Below are positions 55,622-64,000 of a stretch of DNA of 64,000 bases, one piece after another. The translations under genes and the position numbers were made by a program. Within the stretch, counting starts at the first letter, position 1. Every line of letters starts with the position of its first letter. Origin of the DNA: Brachypterus glaber (taxonomy: Eukaryota > Arthropoda > Insecta > Coleoptera > Kateretidae); assembly GCA_958510825.1 (NCBI GenBank), contig OY294045.1:14125916-14189915 (forward strand), in the 5' to 3' direction. The notes below the pieces were generated by a model. The model saw only the letters and a program-made list of their open reading frames with translations. It was not told where the DNA came from and did no database searches.

Positions 55622-55852
55622 TTTAAATATTTATAACTTGATATAAAACCAGCCGTCTCGAGAATACTTTCTCTTAAAAAAAAAGTTGTAAAATTTTTAA
55701 TATTTTGGGGAGGGGGGGTTGAGAGAGAGAGAAATTTTTTTTATATTTTAGGTGGTTTTAAAATATTTCTTCTATTGTAAATACTAAAAAAGTTATGTCT
55801 AGAAACAATTTTTTCAAGTTTGGAGAGGGGGTTTATGGAAAAAATGATAATA

Positions 55853-56774
55853 GAGGAAGGGTAGCAAATGTGGGCTAAGTCTTGTAATATGGGCTAGGTG
55901 GGTTTGTCAGCTATCCGATGCAGTTCTCTGCATCCGACTATCGCAAATCGTAAATGGCGAAGTTAACCTTCCACAGTAAAGATTCATTAATTAATTCATA
56001 CATTCGTTGACTTTTGAGAATTTATTTTTATTTTCCGTCCTTTTCAGCAAGCCACAGAACTTTTTTAGGTAAGTTTATAAATTCCGTTACCTGATAGATA
56101 ACAAACCATTTCTGCAACAAATTAAAGCCACATAATTGGGCTTTGATGTGTGCTTATTAGTTTTCTTCTAATTACTGTGTTTTAGACATAACCTCTTGTG
56201 TTGTATACACCGAGTATTTTTGCAATATGAGCCATCCCTGTGTTTCTATTATGGGCTATATAGAACTATGTATTTAAGCCTAGAATTTTTCTAGGAGGCC
56301 AAGAAAAGGTCAGCAAAAGTCAAGAATAGAAGAAAATGGAACGAGGGCGATATGGAACGCGCTATAATAGCGATGAGGCAGTACGAGATGGGTACCTTCA
56401 AAGCTTTAAATATGTTTAATATACCACTTCTATATTAGGAGTTATTTGATTTATTATTTCATTTTAGATATAATTTTTATACTTTTAACTTATTGCGACC
56501 AATAAGATTGATTGCCACTTCAAATCTAATATTTATAACACAATTTTTGGGGCAGCCCATATTTAGGGCCAATTTCAAATCGACACAAAAGTGCACCTTC
56601 TCACTATTTACGAAGTAATGAATTTATTATTTGTTTTAATCAATATGAATTTATAACAGGTTGTGACTAATTAATATAGCTATCGTTGGGTACATTTAGT
56701 ATTGGAACTAAACTTTTATTTATTTTTTTACAAGAAAAAATAAAATGGGTAGCCCATATTTGCTTCCTTTCCTC
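55853..56774 (+). mobile_element. pogo-type element, internally deleted
   Basis: Ends GAGGAAGGGTAGCAAATGTG and the complement CATATTTGCTTCCTTTCCTC, flanked by TA. TATGGGCTA-type words recur near both ends and inside (55870, 55889, 56254, 56549, 56751), likely transposase-binding repeats. The interior keeps a psq-type helix-turn-helix remnant (56295-56438). TA flanks plus this domain fit the pogo branch of Tc1/mariner. At 922 bp it lacks room for a DDE domain. Confidence 0.7.
56295..56438 (+). pseudogene. psq/CENP-B-like helix-turn-helix remnant of a pogo transposase
   Basis: From a possible acceptor (TTTCTAG) the frame gives a basic start AKKRSAKVKN, then RRKWNEGDMERAIIAMRQYE and MGTFKALNMFNIP, ending at TAG. 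This is the pattern of the N-terminal psq-type HTH of Tigger/pogo transposases and their domesticated relatives (KW..EDM..AI..., then A...F.IP). The expected next residues (RSTL) seem to be lost through a one-base deletion near 56427, which also brings in the stop. No DDE catalytic domain follows. It is non-functional as a transposase. Confidence 0.65.
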
Positions 56775-56779
56775 TAACA

Positions 56780-57040
56780 TATTTTGTCTACTTTAAAAAC
56801 TTTTTATGGCTGCAGCGACGTACCTTTTGAAACATTTTAGTAATATAACCCTGGTGGTTATTTTATTGAGTAATTCCGTAGTTAAGGCAACTTTATTATT
56901 CCTACTAAGTAAAAAAAGGATAAAAGTAATATTCTTAATAGAATTTACTATTCTGTTACCAATAAAAATATATTTAATTTTGTTAACACCATAAAGTTTT
57001 ATAATATTTATTTATTTTTTATTTTATTTATAAATAATAG
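56780..57040. other. AT-rich stretch
   Basis: The 62-codon hydrophobic plus frame at 56806-56994 is A/T-rich with no motif. I do not support it. Confidence 0.4.
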
Positions 57041-57046
57041 TTATTT

Positions 57047-57152
57047 ATGGTACTAGTGGGTAAAGTAAGGTATTGCCCATGAGAAAATTAACGGCGTCAG
57101 CCAAGCAGGTTAATTTTCGATAGGGCAATATCGGTTTACCCATGAGTGCCAT
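57047..57152. repeat. Long imperfect hairpin of about 106 nt
   Basis: Nested stems GGGTAAA/TTTACCC, TATTGCCC/GGGCAATA and GAAAATTAAC/GTTAATTTTC, with an outer ATGGTACT/AGTGCCAT pair and a 16-nt loop (GGCGTCAGCCAAGCAG). It could be a tiny MITE or a small-RNA hairpin. A second hairpin TTGAGTGGGTAAAA / TATCCACTCAA follows at 57244-57276. Confidence 0.7.
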
Positions 57153-57279
57153 ACAAGGTTTTATCCAATAAATAGCTTAGGAATTCATATTTTTATTAAA
57201 AATTTTAATGACATTTACAAGAAAATAATTTGACAAATGACAGTTGAGTGGGTAAAATAAATAATTATCCACTCAATAA

Positions 57280-58145
57280 AGTAAAAGCCACGCGGGGGTT
57301 ATTATTGAGTTTATCTATTTAAAATAAAGCTGGTAATTGTCTTATTATCTGTATGTATTGGATAAATATATTTATTTTTACATCCAACAGTAAAAACCAA
57401 TTACAGGATGAATCAAACAAGATACGGAATTATAAAAAAAAATAATAACAATTAAACTAGTATAGTATATATAGTATAATAAGTGAGATCTATGTAATAA
57501 CAACTCATGAATGGTAGCTGTTCCAGTTATTTAGGTAAAATTCAGAAAGAATACTAGTTGGGATTTGACTAGTTTATAAGTGTTGATGAACAAAGGTCGT
57601 CACCTCTGAAAATAAAGCACCCCTGTCAAAAATTTTGATGACGATTGGTGATAAAAAAAATGCTATTTGGTTTGTCCATTTGGTCTCCCCTAAAAAATGG
57701 TAGTAAACAAAATTTGTTCCAAATTTCAAGTCTCTATGTCAAATATTTCTTGAAATATCGTAATGTAAAGTTGTTTTGCAAGCGACTTGCATCTTTTTCT
57801 CTACTATAATAAAGAGTAGATTTGAAATATTATTATGAGTTTTTATTTCACTCATTCTTATATAAACAAGTAGGTATATGGAAGCAATTAATCTCAGATA
57901 ATTATCTTATAACGCGGAATATGTGTATCTAAAAGTCACGATCATTTTACATGAATTCAAGTCACTTTCTTCAAAACTTCATAACTTTCAGGACTGGTTT
58001 TAAACCTACTGTCTGCCGATCATAATTATCATGTACGTTACATAAACGCATTCGTCCTTGCTCGAGATGAAAAATTTAATTTACCATATCATCATATTAA
58101 GTAAGTACGTACACACAGAGAAATAAACCCTAATTAAAATAAACA
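57280..58145. other. AT-rich stretch, nothing recognised
   Basis: The phrases AAAGGTCGTCACCTCTGAAA and CACCCCTGTCAAAAATTTTG at 57590-57640 recall the hAT MITE interior at 1320-1350, perhaps a remnant. Confidence 0.4.
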
Positions 58146-58149
58146 TCAG

Positions 58150-58535
58150 CAGTATTCGGCGTAAACTCAGTTATGACGCATCAACGTTGAAAATAAATAC
58201 AGAAACATAGGCTTACGGAATATTTTTGCCTAATTATGAGGGAAATTTTTATAAATCGAAACATTTGACGACTAATTTGTTACCCACAACAATATTAACT
58301 ATACATATTAACTATACATACGTTTATATATATATATATAAGAAAAAAAACGACATTCGATCTTTTAAGAATACGAAAGTTTTTAATTTTTATTTGTCGA
58401 TAACTTTTTTCTTACCTTACTCGTTTAAATGGAATCATTAAAAAAAATCAATATAAAAAGAAATAAAAATGTAAATATTTAAAACCTCGCCTCAACGCTA
58501 GAGTCGACGCGGCGCCTATGCGAGTAAATTCGCCT
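58150..58535 (+). repeat. Dispersed repeat, copy 2 of a pair
   Basis: Same orientation as 15515-15925, with short indels (for instance in the ATAT tract at 58324-58341). The shared right end is AGAGTCGACGCGGCGCCTAT GCGAGTA. Confidence 0.8.
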
Positions 58536-58555
58536 ACTACTGAACATCAGGTCCT

Positions 58556-58640
58556 ACAATATACAGGCCCAGACTGTCCAGGTCGGCTAGTCGGCCATCG
58601 CCGAGGACCCCGGAGCCCAAAGTGGTTTATATTTTCTATT
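58556..58640 (+). mobile_element. GC-rich possible hAT end
   Basis: CAGGCCCAGACTGTCCAGG followed by GC-rich sequence (GGACCCCGGAGCCCAAAGTG) looks like one end of a hAT element. No matching right end was found. The plus frame across it (58518-58727) has no recognised content. Confidence 0.3.
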
Positions 58641-58729
58641 ACTCTGGTATTTTATAATAACTCAGTTGGACCATTTTTTCTTTTGGTTATAAAAGAGTTT
58701 TCCCTAGTTATTTGCTTTTTTTATTGAGA

Positions 58730-59385
58730 TATTGCAGTAGGATTTTGGTGATGGCTTTAGCACAGGTTAAGTTGCATAAATCTAAAAAGGTTTATAATCT
58801 CATTTTCAAGTAATAAACTACTTGTAATTGATTACTATTTTTTCTAGTGTTTCTAAAAGTTTAGATATAATAAAAATAATACAAAAATGTATTGTAAAGG
58901 TAAGTAAACTATAACAGATCTTTTGTAGTTTACTGTGGAAAATTTCGAAGAATTTTTGATAAAGATCTTGTCTTTTCTCAAATACTGTTCAAGTGTCAAA
59001 TTAGCGAAAAATGTGGTTTTCAGGCACTTAATTTACAAAAAATTTCCAGGGGATGAACCCCAGAAAAAAAAAGTGACACAATTCTGTTTTTTTGCATAGT
59101 GCAATTTTTTACACAGACAAGTACGACAAAAATGGTAAAAAAATCTGAAAAAAATTTTTTTTTCATCATTAGGGTGGTTCAAAATTTTTCATAAATATTC
59201 GATTTAGCTGAAATTTGGTACAAAGACTCCTTTTTTAGTCTTTATGTCGTCCAATATCCCAAAACCTTAATTTAAAAAGGCGGAATAAATATGGCTGATT
59301 TATTTATTTAATTTTGTCTAAATTAACAAAAATATGGCATAAAACTAAAAATTACACAGGTCAACATTTAGTATGGAAAAAAGCA
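58730..59385. other. AT-rich stretch, nothing recognised
   Basis: No supported feature. Confidence 0.5.
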
Positions 59386-59399
59386 CCGGACCAGACTCA

Positions 59400-59580
59400 C
59401 GTACCCAGGGGTTTTTGGGGTCACTGATTTCGATGCCGAGGTCGGTCAAGCTCTATCACATTAGTTTAAGGTCATTTGAAAGTCAAACTGGTTGAAAAAA
59501 TCTGAAAAAAATCATATATAAGTTTTTAGGGTCGCTGATTCCGATGCTAAGGTCAGTCAAGCTCTATCAAGGGACGCTCC
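59400..59580 (+). repeat. Imperfect tandem repeat, period about 115 bp
   Basis: GTTTTTGGGGTCACTGATTT and GTTTTTAGGGTCGCTGATTC start the two copies; each continues CGATGC..AGGTC and CAAGCTCTATCA. Related wording occurs at 23590 and 23700. Confidence 0.75.
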
Positions 59581-59802
59581 TACCTCCACCTTCAATTTTA
59601 TCTCCCCCGCACCCGAGTTCCGGAAGGCAAAACGTTTTATATATTTAATAAAAATATAGTGTTTTTTTTGATAAATTTTATAAAATAAAATTTATAAAAT
59701 ATTTTAAATAATGAATATCTGCAATATTATGTTGCTAATAGCAACTTGCTATTGTAGAAAACTATTTAAAATAAAAATACTTTTAAATTTAACTAATTTA
59801 TT

Positions 59803-60205
59803 ATAAACCATAGAAAAAATGAGGTCCCACCAAAATATAAATTTATTGTCTATTAAACAAACATTACAGCGACAACTGTTTTGCTAGGTTTGGACTTTTT
59901 TCATTAATTTATTTTATTTTAACTTATTATAGTTTTCTTTTTATTTAAATTTTTAAGATTTTATAAAAATAATATAGTAAAGGTCAGTATGACATTTCTA
60001 ATAATGTGTACTCAACTTAATTTGTGTATATATTTAAAAAGTAAGTTTTTCTAAAAGGAATTGTACTATTTTCAACCTAATTTTCATTATTTTTAGCTTG
60101 AAAATGAGTTTGTATTAAAAAAGTCGAAAAAATTGTCGCTGTAATGTTTTTTTAATAGACAATAAATTTATATTTTGGAGAGATAAAATTTTTTCTATGG
60201 TTTAT
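59803..60205. mobile_element. Foldback element
   Basis: Left ATAAACCATAGAAAAAAT and right ATTTTTTCTATGGTTTAT. Then CCAAAATATAAATTTATTGT, CTATTAAA, AACATTACAGCGACAA and complements. The arms are about 75 bp and about 85% identical by eye, with A/T-rich middle. Confidence 0.8.
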
Positions 60206-60209
60206 TTAA

Positions 60210-60450
60210 ATCAACTCCAATATGAGTAAGGATCAAGAATTTCTTAATTTAATTTATTATAAATAAAAGAATGTTTTTAACTCAATATATAGGTATAGTT
60301 TATTTCCAAAACTATGACCTCCAATTTTAACTGGAATTATTATATTTATTGCAAAGAACTTACGCATCAAAATTAAAAATCATATTTCTTAATATTTTCG
60401 TTGATTTATCTGTGATACCTGCTTTAATTAAATTGTTTTTCTAGTTAGGA
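60210..60450. other. AT-rich spacer
   Basis: Nothing recognised. Confidence 0.5.
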
Positions 60451-60455
60451 ATTTT

Positions 60456-60598
60456 AAGGCGTATCCACAAGCTCGCATAACAACATAGTACATGCGGTAC
60501 CGTGATTGGCTTACAAGATACATGGCGGCACATCAAGCCAATTATGGCATCGCATTCTTATGTACTATGTTGTTATGCGAGACTGTGGATATGCCCTT
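60456..60598. mobile_element. Palindromic MITE, 143 bp
   Basis: AAGGCGTATCCACAAGCTCG and CGAGACTGTGGATATGCCCTT ends, then CATAACAACATAGTACAT and complement, and ATTGGCTT / AAGCCAAT near the loop. The arms cover nearly the whole length. Confidence 0.8.
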
Positions 60599-60599
60599 A

Positions 60600-61160
60600 T
60601 ATTTAGTATTTATAAATAGTAAATAATGCACAAGGTGTAACACATGCCGTTCGATTGAAACATTTTTTTCTAATTTTTCACGTAAGTAGTAAATAAAAAT
60701 TAAAAATAAAACATAAACTTGGCAAATAGAAAAATTGGTTGAAAGCCAGCACAGTGTTTTTTTTCTTATTTATTGCATCAAATCCTCATTAAGGGGTTGT
60801 TCTGATTTTTGATTTCAAAAAATAGATTTTTTTTTTTTGCTTTTCTATACTACTCAATATGTGTAGAATAAGCTTATAAAATTTTTTGACGAAATTTGTC
60901 TTATTTAAAAAGTTATACATATATACTTTAAAAAATATACATAAAAAAATAATAAAATTATATAATTTTAAGGGGCGATTCTACATCATAAAATATGATG
61001 TATTTATTACAGTTTTATGTTGTTTACCTCTTAATTCTTACCTTCTCTCTTAACTTGTATCGTATAACATATTTATGTTATAAAATATTTTAAAATATGA
61101 TTGGCGCCTATATCATAACATTTTTATTAGTGTAGCTATTTAATTTTCTCAAGAAATGAT
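60600..61160. other. AT-rich stretch
   Basis: GGGGCGATTCTACATCATAA near 60971 echoes the arms of the 42791 family. Otherwise nothing. Confidence 0.4.
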
Positions 61161-61164
61161 AATT

Positions 61165-61697
61165 AGGTCCGTCACCCCCTTTAACTTTTGAATGACTTAA
61201 GACATTAAATTAAAATTTAGAACCCAAAAATAAAATAACTTAAATATTTTTTTATGTTTAATGTTTGGGGGCACAATGGAGGCAGACGCCGAGAGAGGAA
61301 TTTAAAATTGGGAATTTTTGTCAAATTATTTTAGGAAAAATAAAAAAAAATGAATGAGACAAAAACGTAAATTATACTTTAAAAATAATTTTCAATAATA
61401 AAAATTAAAAAAAAAAAACAGGAAAATCGCATTTTTGAACAAAAAAAATGAAAAATAAAAAAAAATAAAAATTATATGGTCAAAAAGAAAATTAATAGGT
61501 TTTAAAATAATTTATCACAGTACCCTATTTCCATTAAAAAAATGTTCCCCTTACCCCCTGTGTTCATTGAGTACCCTAAATATATCAAATATATACCAAA
61601 CAATAATTTGGGCTAGGTACGTTTATACATAATCCAAGTTAATATCTTAAGCAGTACAACAGTTAAAGGGGGGAGGTGGACTTTAAACACGCACTGT
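61165..61697. mobile_element. Foldback element related to 4058-4740
   Basis: Left arm CACCCCCTTTAACTTTTGAA, CTTAAGACATTAAATT; right arm complement of TTAATATCTTAAGC and CAGTTAAAGGGGGGAGGTG. Strongly diverged, with an A-rich middle. Confidence 0.55.
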
Positions 61698-62084
61698 ATG
61701 TAAATCAGTTGATAAAAAATCAAATGTACTTGATTATAAAAATATTTGACTTTGGATTGTTGTATATATTTCCATATTATATAGTTAAAAATTTAAATTT
61801 TAAAGTAAATTTCCCAACTTCTTTTGCAATAATTTATTGTACGCATAATGAAAAACTATAAACGTCTGCCTAATACTAATATTTTATGCAAATCGCTTCG
61901 AAATGATTTAGGAATCATGTTGTATTTTAAGTAGGCATACATAACATCTTTATTATGGGCATTATATAAAAACAAATTTTACAAAAAATAAATAAATTAA
62001 ATAAAACAACTGGCACGTGTAGGTACCTTATCAAAAATTGGTTACATTTATACACGTTGTAAGCAGTATTTTCAGTCTTTTGAA

Positions 62085-62640
62085 GAAAAATAAAGGGGAT
62101 GATTCTAAATCACAAAACGTGAAAAACCAGCACAGGAACATAGGTCTGGAAACCATAACCATAAAATTAAGGTTTTTAATTATTAACTCTGTTACCCTTT
62201 AAGCTAGAGCGACGAGATTTTGCATGTATACTAGTATTAATAAGAGCAATTAGTTTATATTAATTTTCTTTTTTTAAATATATCTAGAGGCGTGCCTAGA
62301 CGGACAAAATGTGGGAGGCATAACACATTTTTATCCCAAACTTTTTTGTGTATTTTTTTGATTTTTTTTAATATGTATTCTGTGAGTAAAAGTACATAAA
62401 AAATGCCATATAGTGTAACACTGTCGGGCCAACCCTTTTCAAAAAAAAATTCAAGGCGAAGTAACATTTTGTGTCACTAAAAGGAATACCTTTTGATTAG
62501 TTTTGAATAAAGAATTTCGAAGCAGCATTAAAATTTTATTGGTGTTTTTTTTGTTGACCATTCAAATGTCAATCTTCGAAGGGCCGTATCTCCCTTAGGA
62601 GTTATGTAAAAAAAACTTTTACAATTTTCGTATTTTCATA
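62085..62640. mobile_element. Decayed relative of the 30437 and 42791 elements
   Basis: Keeps GGGGATGATTCTAAATCA, GCTAGAGCGACGAGATTTTG, CTAGAGGCGTGCCTAGACGG, TGCCATATAGTGTAACACTG and CTTCGAAGGGCCGTATCTCC in the family order. The TACAGGG ends are gone. Confidence 0.7.
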
Positions 62641-62781
62641 CTCGAAAATTTAAAAGTTAGTTTAGAAAACCAAAGAATGACTTTTTGAGTTGGTTTACAA
62701 ATTATCTAAGCTTATTTTTGAAGGAAATATATAACCTACAAACAAAATGTAAATCAACATTTAAAAAGGTAAGTTATAACT

Positions 62782-63563
62782 TACACTGAAAGAAATTACA
62801 TTGAAAAGGTGTAAAAAAATACACTCCCTAAATGTGTAAATTTTACACCTTTATATAAATGTACACTAACATTGATGTGACACTACACACGTGAGGATAT
62901 TTTGACCTAGAATGTGTATTTTTACATCCATACCTTCTGCAACAAAACACTCGGAGCTCAAGAAAGTGTATTTTTATAAACATACCTTTAGCAACAATAC
63001 ACCCGAAGTGTAAAAATCACACTTCTGATGTACAAGCCAGCCAATCGCGGGCGTTAAGCTAGTCACGTCACTCGAGAAGCCAAAATCCCTGCTTCATCGA
63101 GTCTGGTGGCTGTCGACCATTATAATTGTTTACGTTTGTAAGAGCGTACGTATAATTTTGTGTGTGCTAGATTTTTCAAAGAAATAATTGGTAAATATTG
63201 ATTAAAAGTAAATATTTAAAAAGTGTGATTAATACAATTTATAATATTTTACTTATTTGGGCGGTAACACTGGCCTGCAAATTTTGAGTTGTTAAGACTT
63301 GTGTATGTTTTCTGTTTCTATTTTATATTGGTACTTTTTGTAGCGCTGATTACGAATATACGTTTTATTTTTCTGTTGCGTAGTTTTTCCATAAAACACT
63401 ATTCATAAAAAACCATTCATAATATTGGTGTAAACTTTACACACTGGATGTAAAAATATAATACACACCGCATTTATATTAACGCTTCGAGTATAAATTC
63501 ACATCAGCAGCAGCTGCAAGTAAATTACCCATGCACGTGGATGTAAAAATTTATCTCAGTGTA
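62782..63563. mobile_element. Inverted-repeat element, TACACTGA ends, rich in TGTAAA words
   Basis: Left TACACTGAAAGAAATTACAT and right ATGTAAAAATTTATCTCAGT-GTA are inverted with a few differences; TA lies at the tips. The sequence near each end is full of GTGTAAA / TTTACAC motifs (62809-62970, 63430-63475). The middle (63030-63120) is GC-richer. No transposase frame was recognised. Confidence 0.65.
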
Positions 63564-63579
63564 TAACATATATGTTATT

Positions 63580-63822
63580 TTATTATCAACGAACTAATAA
63601 TTCTTCTCTCTAGAATAGGCATTTCATTTGTAAAAACTGACCAAAAACTACTCGCACAGCTTTGTTTTAACAGAGACAACAATAACAGTTACTGGTAACT
63701 GTTATTCTTCAGGCCTGAATATACCTACTATTTGTTTACAAACAAACCGAGATGTTGGCTATACTTTATATTAACGGTATGCGTATTCTAGAGAGAAGAG
63801 TTATTAGTTCGTTGCTTATTAT
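63580..63822. mobile_element. MITE with 8-bp target duplication, copy 2
   Basis: The element is 63588-63814, about 90% like 53859-54105 by eye, sharing the TCTCTAGAATAGGCATTTCA and ACAAACCGAGATGTTGG parts. Flanks TTTATTAT and CTTATTAT agree at seven of eight bases. Confidence 0.8.
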
Positions 63823-64000
63823 ACAAATATAAAACAATTTCCTTTATCACATAAAGTATTTCTTAATTATATTCAAGATAAATGCTTTCTATGGACAACT
63901 ATAAAAACATAAGAGATAATAAAATTTCTAGTTTGTGCATTTAAAGACATAATGCAATTCTGGCTAGTATCTTCGTTAAAAGAATTCATATATTACAACA
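63823..64000. other. AT-rich end of window
   Basis: Nothing recognised. Confidence 0.5.

Noticed and set aside
63660..63720. CTGAAGA on the minus strand followed by a strong hairpin
   Set aside because: The hairpin looks like stem II, but the GAAA strand is absent; it is the centre of the MITE palindrome.

Overview
The window is AT-rich animal nuclear DNA, most likely from an insect; a beetle is a guess I cannot confirm. The reasons are the density of short DNA transposons and foldback elements, tRNA-derived SINEs with Pol III boxes, one secreted Trp/Lys-rich repeat protein encoded in a spliced-looking gene, and no compact bacterial-style coding. There is one assembly gap (200 N at 4858-5057). 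Almost every long reading frame is a by-product of repeats; I support only one real protein gene.

Left part (1-16 kb): a hAT-type MITE with a perfect 8-bp target duplication (1171-1509), an exact 549-bp tandem duplication (2140-3237), a foldback element (4058-4740), a decayed hammerhead-like motif (about 6476-6545), the Trp/Lys-repeat protein gene on the minus strand (8159-9253, probable first exon near 9523-9552), a dispersed repeat (10540-11490) and a Transib-like element with a 5-bp target duplication (12129-13688).

Middle (16-44 kb): mostly mobile DNA. It holds a MITE, a composite GTCG/GTCT minisatellite (17440-18815), a Tc1-like foldback carrying a foreign-looking coding fragment (19652-20581), a piggyBac-like remnant, several 0.7-1.4 kb elements whose ends read TACAGGG...CCCTGTA and whose whole length folds back, two GATATCC-rich palindromes, two SINEs with different tRNA-like heads on one shared body, a second Transib-like copy and small Harbinger-like MITEs.

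The centrepiece is a satellite array at about 44.8-49.45 kb. It has ten direct 436/437-bp units and one inverted partial unit at its left edge. Each unit carries a complete type I hammerhead ribozyme fold: a two-part stem I with an internal loop, the CUGAAGA core, a 5-bp stem II, GAAA, and a self-complementary AUCGAU stem III followed by the predicted cleavage site. Eight direct copies and the inverted copy have intact cores; two carry the same U-to-G core change. Diagnostic variants show that four units were copied as a block, giving a higher-order repeat of 1745 bp. Transcripts would be expected to self-cleave into unit-length RNAs, as in retrozymes and in hammerhead satellites of newts, schistosomes and cave crickets. 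A separate, different hammerhead of the kind found in Penelope-like elements lies at 55549-55621 on the minus strand.

Right part (49.5-64 kb): further foldbacks (one with two identical 83-bp arms), a 191-bp tandem repeat, two copies of a MITE with 8-bp target duplications, a pogo-type element that keeps a psq/CENP-B-like helix-turn-helix remnant (55853-56774), and other inverted-repeat elements. Apart from the minus-strand gene there is no sign of genes working together; the window reads as a transposon- and satellite-rich intergenic region.
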